Assembly: GCF_016888005.1 (NCBI RefSeq)
Contig: NZ_JAFDVE010000021.1
Coordinates: forward strand, 1 to 64,000
DNA from: Phycicoccus sp. CSK15P-2
Lineage (GTDB): Bacteria > Actinomycetota > Actinomycetes > Actinomycetales > Dermatophilaceae
Length of the DNA: 64,000 bases
Direction: 5' to 3'
Positions 38,964 through 47,989 of this stretch are shown in pieces. The stretch's first letter is position 1; the number at the start of each line of letters is the position of its first letter. The notes under the pieces are model-generated. The model searched no databases, had not been told where the DNA came from, and worked only from the letters and a program-made list of their open reading frames with translations. The translations under genes were made by a program, and so were the position numbers.

Positions 38964-40205
38964 GTGACGTACGCCGCCCGCGACCGGGAGCGCTGGGTCG
39001 CGGAGGACCCGGCACAGAAGCGCTCCGACCGCGACGACTTCGCCCGTGACCGCGCCCGGCTGCTGCACTCCGCCGCTCTCCGGAGGCTCTCCGCGAAGAC
39101 CCAGGTCGTGGCTCCCGCGTCGGACGACTTCGTGCGTAACCGCCTCACCCACTCCCTGGAGGTCGCACAGATCGGCCGCGAGCTCGGGGCCGCCCTCGGC
39201 TGCAGCGCGGATCTCGTCGACACCGCGTGCCTCGCCCACGACCTCGGCCATCCGCCGTTCGGGCACAACGGAGAGGCGGCGCTGGATGCCCTCGCCGGTG
39301 ACATCGGCGGGTTCGAGGGCAACGCCCAGACCTTGCGCCTGCTCACCCGGCTCGAGGCGAAGCGCACGCACGCCGACGGGCGTCCCGCCGGGCTCAACCT
39401 CACCCGGGCCAGCCTCGACGCAGCCACGAAGTACCCGTGGCGGCGCGGACACGGCCCGGTGCCGACGACGAAGTTCGGCGTCTACGAGGACGACCTCGCC
39501 GTGTTCGACTGGATGCGCGACGGTGCTCCGGAGGGCCGTCGGGCGTTCGAGGCCGAGGTCATGGACTGGGCGGACGACGTCGCGTACTCGGTCCATGACG
39601 TGGAGGACGCCGTCGCGTCCGGGTGGCTCGACCCGCGCCGGCTGCGCGACCGCGCGGACGTCGAGGCGGTCCTCGACGTCGCCGCACGGGTGTACGAGCC
39701 GGACGTCGGGGCGGACGCCCTCGGGTCGGCTCTCGAGCGGGTGCTCGCCTCCGGCGCCGTCCCGGCCGGACACGACGGGTCGCGCGGCGCCCTCGCGGCG
39801 CTCAAGGACATGACCTCGCGCCTCATCGGCCGTTTCGCCGTCGCCGTCGAGAGCGCCACCCGTGAGGCCCACGGAGACAGCGCGCTGGTCCGCCACGAGG
39901 CGTCGCTCGTCGTGCCCGACGGCGCACGCGCCGAGACCGTCGTGCTCAAGGCGGTCGCGGCGCACTTCGTCATGCTCTCCGCCGAGCGCGTCGCGGTCTA
40001 CGAGGAGCAGCGGGACGTCGTCGCCGGTCTCGTCGACGCGTACGAGACCGACCCGACCCGTCTGGACCCCTGGCTGCGGGCGGACCTCGACGACGCCACC
40101 GACGACGCAGCCGTCCGCCGGGTGCTCGTCGACCAGGTGGCCTCGCTCACCGACGTCCGGGCGCTCGGGCTGCACCGGCGCTGGTGCCGGCGGCCGACGG
40201 CCTGA
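38964..40205 (+). CDS. dgt: Deoxyguanosinetriphosphate triphosphohydrolase-like protein
   Basis: Encodes 413 aa. Dgt-type HD enzymes cleave dNTPs to nucleoside and triphosphate. The HD metal ligands are in 'NRLTHSLEVAQIG' and 'LAHDLGHPPFGHNGE', with 'WADDVAYSVHDVEDA' supplying the later Asp. The N-terminal 'LLHSAALRRLSAKTQVV' is typical of the family. A -10 TAGGCT (38951-38956) is 7 nt before GTG 38964, so the message is probably leaderless. It precedes dnaG by 46 nt, the common actinobacterial dgt-dnaG arrangement. Confidence 0.93.
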   Translation: MTYAARDRERWVAEDPAQKRSDRDDFARDRARLLHSAALRRLSAKTQVVAPASDDFVRNRLTHSLEVAQIGRELGAALGCSADLVDTACLAHDLGHPPFGHNGEAALDALAGDIGGFEGNAQTLRLLTRLEAKRTHADGRPAGLNLTRASLDAATKYPWRRGHGPVPTTKFGVYEDDLAVFDWMRDGAPEGRRAFEAEVMDWADDVAYSVHDVEDAVASGWLDPRRLRDRADVEAVLDVAARVYEPDVGADALGSALERVLASGAVPAGHDGSRGALAALKDMTSRLIGRFAVAVESATREAHGDSALVRHEASLVVPDGARAETVVLKAVAAHFVMLSAERVAVYEEQRDVVAGLVDAYETDPTRLDPWLRADLDDATDDAAVRRVLVDQVASLTDVRALGLHRRWCRRPTA

Positions 40206-40251
40206 CACCGCGACGACCTAGACTCGCGCTGTCACAGCGAGGGAGGCCGCA

Positions 40252-42192
40252 GTGCCGGGTCGGATCAGGGCCGAGGACATCACCTCGGTCAAGGAACGCT
40301 CGTCCATCGAGGACGTCGTCCGCGACCACGTGACGCTGCGCCCCGCCGGCGTGGGCTCGCTCAAGGGTCTCTGCCCGTTCCACGACGAGAAGACCCCGAG
40401 CTTCACCATCCGCCCGGCCGTCGGCACGTACCACTGCTTCGGCTGCGGCGAGGGGGGCGACGTCCTCGACTTCGTGCAGAAGGTCGAGCACCTCTCCTTC
40501 ACCGAGGCCGTCGAGCGGCTCGCGGCCAAGGTCGGCATGGAGCTGCGCTACGAGGAGGGCGGCGGTCCGCGCGACGGCGCCTCGCTCGGGCGGCGCTCCC
40601 GCCTGCTCGAGGCACACCGGGTGGCCGAGGAGTACTACACGGGGATGCTCCTCGACCGCGGGCGCGCGGATGCCCGGACGGGTCGGGACTTCCTGCGCGA
40701 GCGGGGCTTCGACTCCGCGGCCGCCGAGCGGTTCGGCGTCGGGTTCGCCCCTGCCGACGGCGACGCGTTGACCCGACACCTGCTCCAGCGGGGCTTCTCG
40801 GAGGACGAGGTGACGACCGGGGGCCTGAGCGGGCGGGGAAGCCGCGGGCTGTACGACCGCTTCCGCGGCCGCCTCGTCTGGCCGATCCGCGACACCACCG
40901 GTGACACGGTGGGATTCGGGGCGCGGCGCCTGTTCGACGAGGACCGCATCCAGGCCAAGTACCTCAACACCTCCGAGACGCCGATCTACAAGAAGGCCCA
41001 GGTGCTCTACGGCCTCGACCTCGCGAAGAAGGCGATCTCCACGGACCGTCGGGCCGTCGTCGTCGAGGGCTACACCGACGTCATGGCGGCCCACCTGTCG
41101 GGGGTCGAGGGCGCGGTGGCCACGTGCGGCACGGCGTTCGGTGTCGACCACATCAAGGTGCTCCGCCGGATCATGCGTGACGAGGCCGACCTCGCACCCG
41201 CGAAGGTCGTGTTCACGTTCGACGGCGACGCCGCGGGACAGAAGGCCGCGATGAAGGCCTTCGGGGAAGACCAGCGCTGGGCGGCGCAGTCCTTCGTGGC
41301 GGTCGCGCCGGACGGCATGGACCCCTGCGAGCTGCGACTCGCCAAGGGGGACGCCGAGGTCGCGGCGCTCGTCGACGGCGCGGTGCCCATGTTCGAGTTC
41401 GCGGTGCGCACCACCATCCACCGCTTCGACCTCGACACCGCCGAGGGCCGGGTGCAGGCGATGAAGGCCGTCGCGCCGATCGTCGGCTCCATCCGCGACA
41501 CGAGCCTGCGCCCGGAGTACACCCGTACGGTGTCCGGCTGGCTCGGCGTGGAGGTCGAGCAGATGGCGGACGCCGTGCGCCGTGCCGGGCGCCTCCCGAA
41601 CCCCCAGGACGCCCCGGACCGGCGGGCTCCGGCCGGGACCGACGAGGTCCCCGAGCCGGCCGCGGGGGAGGGGGCGGCGCTGCCCGCACCCGACCTGCGC
41701 GACCCGGTCGTGTCGGCCGAGCGGCAGCTGCTGCAGGCGCTCGTGCAGTACCCGCAGCAGTTCCCGGACACGGTGGTCGACACCCTCGAGGCGGACGCCC
41801 TCAGCGCCCCGGCGCACCGCGCGGTGCTCGACGGCATCCGCATCGCGGCGGCGGGGGGGCACCGTACGGGGTCGTCGGCGGCCTGGGTCGCCGCGGTGGG
41901 CGAGGCCTCGCCGGTCTCGGTCAAGCGCCTGGTCGCCGAGCTCTCGGTCGCCCCACTGCCGGTGCGCTACGACACCTCCACGGGCCTGCCGCCACAGCGC
42001 TACGTCGACAGCCTCGTCGTCGGGGTCCGGGACGCCCACCTCGGGCGCCGGATCGCGGACGCCATGGCCACGCTGCGTCAGGCCCAGAACGACCCCGGGG
42101 CCACCCCTGACGCTCTGCGCGAGAGGACTACGGCGCTGCACGCCCTCGAGCTCGAGCGGGTCCGTCTGCGACAGGGGGTGGGGACGGCGTGA
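40252..42192 (+). CDS. dnaG: DNA primase
   Basis: Encodes 646 aa. Primase makes RNA primers at the replication fork. The CHC2 zinc finger has 'GLCPFHDEKTPSF' and 'YHCFGCGEGGD'. The catalytic core has the EGYxD motif 'VVVEGYTDVMAAH' and Toprim 'VFTFDGDAAGQKAAMKAF'. The C-terminal part from about residue 440 is the DnaB-helicase-binding domain. GTG 40252 has GAGGGAGG (40239-40246) upstream, and a -10 TAGACT (40219-40224) with a small CGCTGT/ACAGCG hairpin lies ahead. Its stop overlaps the next gene (GTGA). Confidence 0.97.
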   Translation: MPGRIRAEDITSVKERSSIEDVVRDHVTLRPAGVGSLKGLCPFHDEKTPSFTIRPAVGTYHCFGCGEGGDVLDFVQKVEHLSFTEAVERLAAKVGMELRYEEGGGPRDGASLGRRSRLLEAHRVAEEYYTGMLLDRGRADARTGRDFLRERGFDSAAAERFGVGFAPADGDALTRHLLQRGFSEDEVTTGGLSGRGSRGLYDRFRGRLVWPIRDTTGDTVGFGARRLFDEDRIQAKYLNTSETPIYKKAQVLYGLDLAKKAISTDRRAVVVEGYTDVMAAHLSGVEGAVATCGTAFGVDHIKVLRRIMRDEADLAPAKVVFTFDGDAAGQKAAMKAFGEDQRWAAQSFVAVAPDGMDPCELRLAKGDAEVAALVDGAVPMFEFAVRTTIHRFDLDTAEGRVQAMKAVAPIVGSIRDTSLRPEYTRTVSGWLGVEVEQMADAVRRAGRLPNPQDAPDRRAPAGTDEVPEPAAGEGAALPAPDLRDPVVSAERQLLQALVQYPQQFPDTVVDTLEADALSAPAHRAVLDGIRIAAAGGHRTGSSAAWVAAVGEASPVSVKRLVAELSVAPLPVRYDTSTGLPPQRYVDSLVVGVRDAHLGRRIADAMATLRQAQNDPGATPDALRERTTALHALELERVRLRQGVGTA

Positions 42193-42719
42193 GGCTGCGA
42201 TGGTCCGGTCTGCGGCGTGCCCCGGTCCCGGAGGCCGTCGCCGCGGCGGTCGCGCCGTCCGACGGCGAGCGGCTGCTCGCCTGGGCGACGACGACGGCCG
42301 GGGAGACCGTGGTCGCCGGACGTCGGTACCTGTACGTCGTCGCGCCGGACACCGAGGGTGCGCACCAGGTGCGGGTCTCGCGCCCCTGGCATCTCGTCGA
42401 CGCCGGCACGTGGTCCGAGGAGGGTGTCCTGCGGGTCACCTGGGTCGACGGCGAGCCGCTGCTGCGGGTCGCGGTCGACGAGCCGGGGATGTTCCCCGAG
42501 ACCTTCCGCGAGCGCGTGCAGGCGTCCGTCGTCCTCGCCGAGACCCTCGACCTCGGGCCGCGCCGGACCGCGAAGGTGGTGGTCCGGCGCGACCTCACCA
42601 CCGGCCGTCTGCTCTCGCAGGCCGTTCTCGGGTCGGGGGTCCGGCCGGCCGATCCCGGGGTGGCCGAGGAGGTGCGTGCCGGGCTCGCGCGGGTGCGAGA
42701 ACAGGTGGGTCTGGACTGA
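42189..42719 (+). CDS. Conserved hypothetical protein coupled to dnaG
   Basis: Encodes 176 aa that I do not recognise as a characterised family. It has no signal peptide or membrane helix. It is rich in beta-type segments ('AGRRYLYVVAPD', 'EGVLRVTWVDGEPLLRVAVDE', 'RTAKVVVRRDLTTGRLL'), suggesting a small beta-sandwich or PH-like fold. GTG 42189 overlaps the dnaG stop, so it is translated with primase; homologues appear, as I recall, next to dnaG in related actinobacteria. A replication or membrane-linked function would be guesswork. Confidence 0.72.
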   Translation: MRLRWSGLRRAPVPEAVAAAVAPSDGERLLAWATTTAGETVVAGRRYLYVVAPDTEGAHQVRVSRPWHLVDAGTWSEEGVLRVTWVDGEPLLRVAVDEPGMFPETFRERVQASVVLAETLDLGPRRTAKVVVRRDLTTGRLLSQAVLGSGVRPADPGVAEEVRAGLARVREQVGLD

Positions 42720-42806
42720 CGGGCTCCCGCACCGGATCCGATTTCGTCGGGCGTGGGCGGTGTTGCTATCGTGGCTCCGCTGCTGCGGCGATCCCGTGGT
42801 GGCCTT

Positions 42807-42879
42807 TCCCCTGTAGCTCAACTGGCAGAGCATTCGGCTGTTAACCGGAGGGTTGTTGGTTCGAGTCCAACCGGGGGAG
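42807..42879 (+). tRNA. tRNA-Asn (GTT)
   Basis: A 73-nt cloverleaf: acceptor 42807-42813 pairs with 42872-42878, the anticodon GTT is at 42840-42842 in an 'ct-GTT-aa' loop, and the T-arm contains GGTTCGAGTCC. Discriminator G (42879); CCA is not encoded. A -10-like TATCGT (42767-42772) is 34 nt upstream. A very stable hairpin at 42888-42924 terminates it. Confidence 0.97.
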
Positions 42880-42887
42880 CCGGACAG

Positions 42888-42924
42888 ACGAAGGGCCCGG
42901 ACCGACATGGTCCGGGCCCTTCGT
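42888..42924 (+). terminator. Terminator hairpin after tRNA-Asn
   Basis: Perfect 16-bp stem (42888-42903 with 42909-42924) and a 5-nt loop, 9 nt after the tRNA. No U-tract follows, as is frequent in high-GC actinobacteria. It also separates the tRNA from the convergent GH16 gene. Confidence 0.88.
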
Positions 42925-42983
42925 GCGTCCGGGCGTCTCGGCTCGGGTGCTGGCAGCGCACCGTCACCGTCCCGACACCGGTC

Positions 42984-44519
42984 CTACGGTGCCCCGGGGC
43001 GCCCTTCCGCGCGTCCGTGGTTGTGCCAGTGGATGATCCCGCGACGGTAGTTGTTGCTCCCGAACACGCGGCGTACGTCGGGGTTCACCCCGAGGTACCA
43101 CGCGGTCGCGAACTCGGCCGAGCCCTGACGCCCCTCACTCGCGCCCCACACGGCGAAGTGCTCCACCGCGTAGCCGACGCTGTGCGCGGCGATGTCGGGG
43201 TACCGGTTGCGGTAGAAGGTGGTGTCGAAGACCAGCGAGGAGCGGCGTCCCTCGTGGCGCCCGTAGGTGACGAAGTGCTGGATCGCTGCGAGGTAGTTGG
43301 TCGCGCCGAAGGCTGCCGCGACATCCGGCTGGGTGTTCATGTAGTGGATCGGGTCGAACGTCGCCGAGCCCATGAGACCCCCCGAGATGCCGTAGTTGCG
43401 CCAGTGCCACTCAGCATGCTCGTAGATGTTGCCGCCCTGGCTGGCCACCTTGCCCTGGGCCCACTCTAGGACGGAGGGATACCGGTCGAGGTAGAACTGG
43501 CTGTCGAAGATGATCCGCATCAGCCGCGGGTCGCTCGGGTTGGAGCTGGGGTGGTAGGTGTAGTTCTGGCCGCCCAGCTGACCGCGCCAGCACTCGTTGT
43601 CGCACTGGGGAGCCGGTGGCCGCTGCTTCCACACCTTCACCCAGTTGACCTCGAAGGACTTGGCGGGGTTGGCCGCGTCCTGCTGGTCGATGTTGGTGAG
43701 GATCGCGTTGAGCGGCGTGTCCACGGCGTACTCCGGCCCGAAGCTGGCCGAGAGGGTGCCGTCCGTGTAGAAGCGGATGTACTGGCCAGGCGCCCACTCC
43801 GCGTGGAAGGTGTGGAACTGGTCGTCCTGCAGGGGCGTGGCCACACCTTGCGGCAGACAGTGCTTGATCCCGGCCACCTGCGGCTTGTACGCCGAGTAGT
43901 ACGAGTGGTTCAGGCCGTAGTACGCGCTGGCGTTGGTCTGTACGGTGGGGCTGCCCTTGCACCCGTTCGGCAGCGACTTGGCACCGGTGTTCTCGATGAC
44001 GTCGATCTCGTTGATCGGCTGGCCACTCTTCGGGTCCGTGTTGAGCCAGAACGAGCTCAGGTGCCCCTTCGAGCGGTGGACCTTGACCCGCGCGGCGAAG
44101 ATGTGGGGTGCGCCCGAGAACATCCGGGTCGACGTGATGCGGCACTCCCACCGGTCGCCTCCGCCGTTGGGGAACGGCTTCAGGGTCATCACCCCGGCCG
44201 AGGTGTCGATGGGCGCGCACCGGTCGATAGACCCGGGCGGTGCCACGCCCACGTTCCTCCAGACGATGTCGTTCCCGACCTGGTAGGCGCTGTGGCCGTC
44301 CGCGTCGGTCGTGACCGCGTGCGGCAGGTTGAACCCGTCCTCGAAGACCTTCTCCCAGGTGGGGTCGTTGTCGCCGGGCAGGCTGGTGGCGGCCGCCTGG
44401 ACCGCCGCTGGTGTCTGCGTTCTCTGCTGGGATGGCGCCTGCGTCGGTGGCTGGGCCGAGGCCGGTGCGACGGTGCCGGCCAGACAGACGGCAGCGAGCA
44501 GTGGTACGAGCTTTCTCAT
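42984..44519 (-). CDS. Secreted GH16-like glycosidase with four C-terminal repeats
   Basis: Encodes 511 aa. A signal peptide ('MRKLVPLLAAVCLAGTVAPASA') and a Gln/Pro/Thr-rich linker precede a GH16 jelly roll. The catalytic ExDxxE motif is intact as 'NEIDVIENTG' near residue 170, and 'HTFHAEWAPGQYIRFYTDG' and 'AILTNID' are also GH16-like. From about residue 335 four units of roughly 42 aa carry the theme FYLxRYP ... HF/HW ... YG ... EGR. The repeats may bind carbohydrate or wall. Laminarin or other beta-1,3-glucans are plausible targets. It sits alone between tRNA-Asn and the amino-acid transporter. Confidence 0.87.
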   Translation of the reverse strand: MRKLVPLLAAVCLAGTVAPASAQPPTQAPSQQRTQTPAAVQAAATSLPGDNDPTWEKVFEDGFNLPHAVTTDADGHSAYQVGNDIVWRNVGVAPPGSIDRCAPIDTSAGVMTLKPFPNGGGDRWECRITSTRMFSGAPHIFAARVKVHRSKGHLSSFWLNTDPKSGQPINEIDVIENTGAKSLPNGCKGSPTVQTNASAYYGLNHSYYSAYKPQVAGIKHCLPQGVATPLQDDQFHTFHAEWAPGQYIRFYTDGTLSASFGPEYAVDTPLNAILTNIDQQDAANPAKSFEVNWVKVWKQRPPAPQCDNECWRGQLGGQNYTYHPSSNPSDPRLMRIIFDSQFYLDRYPSVLEWAQGKVASQGGNIYEHAEWHWRNYGISGGLMGSATFDPIHYMNTQPDVAAAFGATNYLAAIQHFVTYGRHEGRRSSLVFDTTFYRNRYPDIAAHSVGYAVEHFAVWGASEGRQGSAEFATAWYLGVNPDVRRVFGSNNYRRGIIHWHNHGRAEGRPGAP

Positions 44520-44597
44520 GTGAAACCCCCCCGGGTTACGTGGTTGAAAATGACCAAGCGAGGAGAGCGTACAGAAGATCTGCGGGCGAGGGAACAC

Positions 44598-44630
44598 CCC
44601 TCCTCGGCGGCGGACCGCCGCCGAGGAGGG
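44598..44630 (-). terminator. Terminator after gluD
   Basis: A perfect 16-bp inverted repeat (44598-44613 with 44615-44630) around one central base lies directly after the gluD stop codon on the minus strand. It is GC-rich and lacks a U-tract. It separates the transporter operon from the GH16 gene. Confidence 0.8.
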
Positions 44631-45578
44631 CTACTGCCCGGCGTTGGTGGCGTCGATGTTCTGCACGTTGCCGCCGCCGAGGCCGGAGCTGGCCATCGCG
44701 CCGGTCCCGCCGGGCGCTCCGGGCATCGCGTTCGTCGTGGGGCCGCCGGCGGAGCGACGCTTGCGCTTCATCCGCTGCTCGACGTACCCGGCGACCTTGG
44801 TCAGCGAGTAGTTGATGGCGATGAAGATCGCCGCCACGACGATGTAGGCAGGCACGGTGTTGCCGTAGGCCGAGCCCAGAGTCCGGCCACCTTGGGTCAG
44901 CAGCTCGGGGTAGAGCACGACCGTCCCGAGTGCGGTGTCCTTGAGCACGACGACGAGCTGGCCGATGAGTGCCGGCAACATGGCCCGCAGCGCCTGGGGC
45001 AGCTGGATCGACCGCAGCGTCTGTGAGGGTGTGAGCCCCACGGACAGGCCGGCCTCGGACTGTCCCTTCGGGAGCGAGTGCACGCCGGAGCGGACGAGCT
45101 CGGCGATGACCGAGCCGTTGTACAGGGTGAGCCCCAGCACCACGGCGGCCAGGGGGGCGTACTCGCTGGACAGCCAGCCCGCTCGGGCGAAGTACCCGTA
45201 GAAGAAGAAGACCATCATCAGCAGCACCGGTACCGACCGGAAGAACTCGACGACGATACTGCTGACCCACCGGACGGCACGGTGCTCCGAGAGCCGGCCC
45301 ATGCCGAAGGCCAAGCCGTAGAGCCCGGCCAGCACCATCGAGATCACGGCCGCCTTCAGCGTCTCCCACAGGCCCGGGAGGATGTAGGCCGTCCAGACGG
45401 CGGGGTCGGTGACGTACGGGGTCCACAGGTAGCTCTCGAGCTGCGTGGCCTGGTCCATACGGCGGTAGACGACCCAGAGCACCACCAGGAAGAGGAGGAC
45501 ACCCACCCCGGTGAGGACGTTGTGCCGCAGCCGGGCCCGGGGCCCGGGGGCGTCGAACAGGACGTTCTCGGCGCTCAT
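44631..45578 (-). CDS. Polar amino-acid ABC transporter permease (GluD-like)
   Basis: Encodes 315 aa. The HAAT-family permease has about six hydrophobic segments, from 'NVLTGVGVLLFLVVLWVVYRR' to 'IVVAAIFIAINYSLTKVAGYVEQRM'. The cytoplasmic EAA loop is 'LVRSGVHSLPKGQSEAGLSVG'-like. A 35-residue C-terminal tail rich in Gly, Ala and Asn is extra. The ATG overlaps the preceding permease stop (ATGA). Order gluA-gluB-gluC-gluD matches the corynebacterial glutamate uptake operon, so glutamate is the likely substrate; aspartate or glutamine are possible. Confidence 0.87.
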   Translation of the reverse strand: MSAENVLFDAPGPRARLRHNVLTGVGVLLFLVVLWVVYRRMDQATQLESYLWTPYVTDPAVWTAYILPGLWETLKAAVISMVLAGLYGLAFGMGRLSEHRAVRWVSSIVVEFFRSVPVLLMMVFFFYGYFARAGWLSSEYAPLAAVVLGLTLYNGSVIAELVRSGVHSLPKGQSEAGLSVGLTPSQTLRSIQLPQALRAMLPALIGQLVVVLKDTALGTVVLYPELLTQGGRTLGSAYGNTVPAYIVVAAIFIAINYSLTKVAGYVEQRMKRKRRSAGGPTTNAMPGAPGGTGAMASSGLGGGNVQNIDATNAGQ

Positions 45579-46240
45579 CGCTTCACCGCCAGTCGTCGCG
45601 AGAGGGTGGTGACGGCGATCCCGATCGGCAGCGTCAGGATGACGAAGCCGAGGGCGAAGACGAAGAACAGGGGCAGGCTGGCACCCTCGTTCTCGGTGAT
45701 CTTCGCCAGCAGGCCGGCCGACTCCGCGGTGCCGAGAATGACGGCCGCGACCGTGGTGTTCTTGATGAGCGCGATGAGGGTCGAGCCGAGCGGGGCGATG
45801 GCACCGCGGAAGGCCTGCGGGAGGAGCACCTCGCGCATCGACTGCCCGAACGTGAGCCCGATCGAGCGGGCCGCCTCGGCCTGCCCCTCGGGGATGGTGT
45901 TGACACCGCTGCGCAGCGCCTCGCAGACGAACGCCGCATGGTAGATGCTCAGCATGATGACGGCCCACCAGTAGGCGTTGCGGGTCGCCTGTTCCGAGAT
46001 CTGCAGGCCGAGGATGAAGGTCAGCCCGAGGATGCTCGAGACCATGAGCAGCGTCAGCGGGGTGTTCCGGATGAGGTTGACGTACAGCGACCCGATGAGC
46101 CGGAGCACACCCACGGGCGAGACCCGGAACACGGCGACGAACGTGCCGAGGACCAGGGCTCCGACGGCGGAGAGCACCGACAGCTGGATGGTCACCCAGA
46201 AGGCACCGACGATGTCGTAGTCAGCGAAGAAGTCGCCCAT
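45575..46240 (-). CDS. Polar amino-acid ABC transporter permease (GluC-like)
   Basis: Encodes 221 aa with the HisMQ/GlnP topology: 'FWVTIQLSVLSAVGALVLGTFVAVFR', 'LYVNLIRNTPLTLLMV', 'WWAVIMLSIYHAAFVCEALRSG' with the EAA-type loop 'IPEGQAEAARSIGLT', and 'GSTLIALIKNTTVAAVILG'. It pairs with GluD to form the channel. It is 92 nt downstream of gluB, with a hairpin in the gap, and overlaps the gluD start by ATGA. Confidence 0.9.
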   Translation of the reverse strand: MGDFFADYDIVGAFWVTIQLSVLSAVGALVLGTFVAVFRVSPVGVLRLIGSLYVNLIRNTPLTLLMVSSILGLTFILGLQISEQATRNAYWWAVIMLSIYHAAFVCEALRSGVNTIPEGQAEAARSIGLTFGQSMREVLLPQAFRGAIAPLGSTLIALIKNTTVAAVILGTAESAGLLAKITENEGASLPLFFVFALGFVILTLPIGIAVTTLSRRLAVKR

Positions 46241-46280
46241 TCACCTCACCTTTCGGCCGACGGACGTGAGGAGCCGTGCA

Positions 46281-46301
46281 CCGGGACGCCGCCCGTCCCG
46301 G
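46281..46301 (-). promoter_or_regulatory. Intercistronic hairpin between gluB and gluC
   Basis: An 8-bp perfect stem (46281-46288 with 46294-46301) and a 5-nt loop sit between the binding-protein gene and the first permease. Such hairpins often stabilise the 3' end of the upstream message or reduce read-through, giving more binding protein than permease. The role here is inference. Confidence 0.5.
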
Positions 46302-46332
46302 ACGGACGGACGGCGTCACCGATGACGACGGG

Positions 46333-47172
46333 TCAGGAGCAGGCGTCGGGGGTCGGGGGGTTGCCCGCACCCGGGGTGTAGCCCGCCTTGCCGAGGTTGT
46401 CGTCGACGGCTGCCTGCCAGGCGCCGTCCTCGACCATCTTGGTGATGGCGTCGGTGACCTGCTGGCAGAGCTCGGTGTCGCCCTTCTTCAGGCCGACGCC
46501 GTAGCGCTCCTCGGAGAAGGTGCTGCCGACGACCTTGAGCTTGCCCTCGTACTGGGGCTGGGCGGCGTAGCCGGCGAGGATGGTGTCGTCGGTCGTCAGG
46601 GCGTCGATGGCGCCGGAGACGAGCGCCGCGACGCACTCGGAGTACGTGCCGAACTCCTGGAGGTTGACCCCGGGCACCTCGTCCTGGACCTTCTGCGCCG
46701 ACGTCGAGCCGGTGACCGAGCACAGCTTCTTGCCGTCGAGGGTGTCCGGGCCGGTGATCGAGGAGTCGTCGGCGCGCACGAGGAGGTCCTGGCCGGCGAT
46801 GAAGTACGGGCCCGCGAAGGACACCTGTTCCTTGCGCTCGTCGGTGATGGAGTAGGTGGCGAAGATCAGCTTCACCTGGTCGGTCGAGATGAGGTTCTCG
46901 CGCTGCGCGCTCGGGGCCTGGACCCACTCGATGGCGTCCGCCTCGTAGCCGAGCTCCTTCGCGACGTACGTGGCGATGTCGACGTCCATGCCGGTGTAGT
47001 CGTTGCCCTGCTTGAGGCCGAGACCGGGCTGGTCGAACTTGATGCCGATCTTGATCGACTCGCTCCCGCCGTCGCCCGAGCCGCTGTCGCCGCCGTCGTC
47101 CGAGCCGCAGGCGCTCGCCGTCAGCGCGAGCACCGCCGCCGCCGCGACGAGTCCGATCCGAGTGCTTCTCAT
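46333..47172 (-). CDS. Polar amino-acid ABC transporter substrate-binding lipoprotein (GluB-like)
   Basis: Encodes 279 aa. The lipobox 'LALTASAC' places the lipidated Cys at about residue 22, followed by a Gly/Ser/Asp linker. The SBP_bac_3 fold has 'IKIGIKFDQPGLGLKQGNDYTGMDVDIA'-type start, 'QRENLISTDQVKLIFATYSITDERKEQVSFAGPYF' (family signature) and 'KKLCSVTGSTSAQKVQ'. Strong ribosome site AGGAGGAG lies upstream, consistent with high expression. Two extra cysteines may form a disulfide. Confidence 0.92.
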   Translation of the reverse strand: MRSTRIGLVAAAAVLALTASACGSDDGGDSGSGDGGSESIKIGIKFDQPGLGLKQGNDYTGMDVDIATYVAKELGYEADAIEWVQAPSAQRENLISTDQVKLIFATYSITDERKEQVSFAGPYFIAGQDLLVRADDSSITGPDTLDGKKLCSVTGSTSAQKVQDEVPGVNLQEFGTYSECVAALVSGAIDALTTDDTILAGYAAQPQYEGKLKVVGSTFSEERYGVGLKKGDTELCQQVTDAITKMVEDGAWQAAVDDNLGKAGYTPGAGNPPTPDACS

Positions 47173-47242
47173 GTGTCGTGCTCCTCCTGTGTTCGCCGAC
47201 CCGAGGGCCGGACCGGGTGCCCCCGTGCGAGGGCCCCGGGTG

Positions 47243-47983
47243 TCAGTGGGTGAGGATCTTGCCGAGGAAGTCCTTGGCGCGGTCGCTCTTGGGGTTGGTG
47301 AAGAACTCCTCCGGTTCGGCCTCCTCGACGATGGCGCCGTCGGAGAGGAAGACGACGCGGTTGGCCGCCTTGCGGGCGAAGCCCATCTCGTGGGTGACGA
47401 CGACCATCGTCATGCCGCTCTCGGCGAGCTCGACCATGACGTCGAGGACCTCGGTGATCATCTCGGGGTCGAGCGCGGACGTGGGCTCGTCGAAGAGCAT
47501 GACCTTGGGCTCCATGGCCAGCGAGCGGGCGATCGCGACGCGCTGCTGCTGGCCGCCGGAGAGCTGGGCCGGGTACTTGTGCGCCTGGTGGCCGATGCCG
47601 ACCCGCTCGAGGAGCTCCATGGCGCGCTTCTCGGCCTCGGCCTTCTTCTGGCCACGGACCTTGATGGGTCCGAGGGTGACGTTCTCGAGGATCGTCTTGT
47701 GCGCGAAGAGGTTGAAGGACTGGAAGACCATCCCGACGTCCGAGCGAAGCTTCGCGAGCTCCTTGCCCTCCTCGGGGAGCTCCTTGCCGTCGATGGTGAT
47801 CGAGCCGGACTCGAAGGTCTCGAGGCGGTTGATCGTGCGGCACAGGGTGGACTTCCCGGAGCCCGACGGACCGATGAGGATGACGACCTCTCCGCGTCCG
47901 ACGGTGAGGTTGATGTCCTTGAGGACGTGGAGGTCACCGAAGTGCTTGTTGACGTCCTCGAGGACGACGAGAGGCTCGCTCAT
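47243..47983 (-). CDS. Polar amino-acid ABC transporter ATPase (GluA-like)
   Basis: Encodes 246 aa. Walker A is '[20 protein letters not shown]', Q-loop '[18 protein letters not shown]', signature '[19 protein letters not shown]', Walker B '[14 protein letters not shown]' and switch '[17 protein letters not shown]'. This is the typical GlnQ/GluA subfamily. It is the first gene of the four-gene uptake operon. A -10 TAGGTT 6 nt before ATG 47983 implies a leaderless operon start. It is divergent from an FAD oxidoreductase. Confidence 0.95.
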   Translation of the reverse strand: MSEPLVVLEDVNKHFGDLHVLKDINLTVGRGEVVILIGPSGSGKSTLCRTINRLETFESGSITIDGKELPEEGKELAKLRSDVGMVFQSFNLFAHKTILENVTLGPIKVRGQKKAEAEKRAMELLERVGIGHQAHKYPAQLSGGQQQRVAIARSLAMEPKVMLFDEPTSALDPEMITEVLDVMVELAESGMTMVVVTHEMGFARKAANRVVFLSDGAIVEEAEPEEFFTNPKSDRAKDFLGKILTH

Positions 47984-47989
47984 GCCGAG

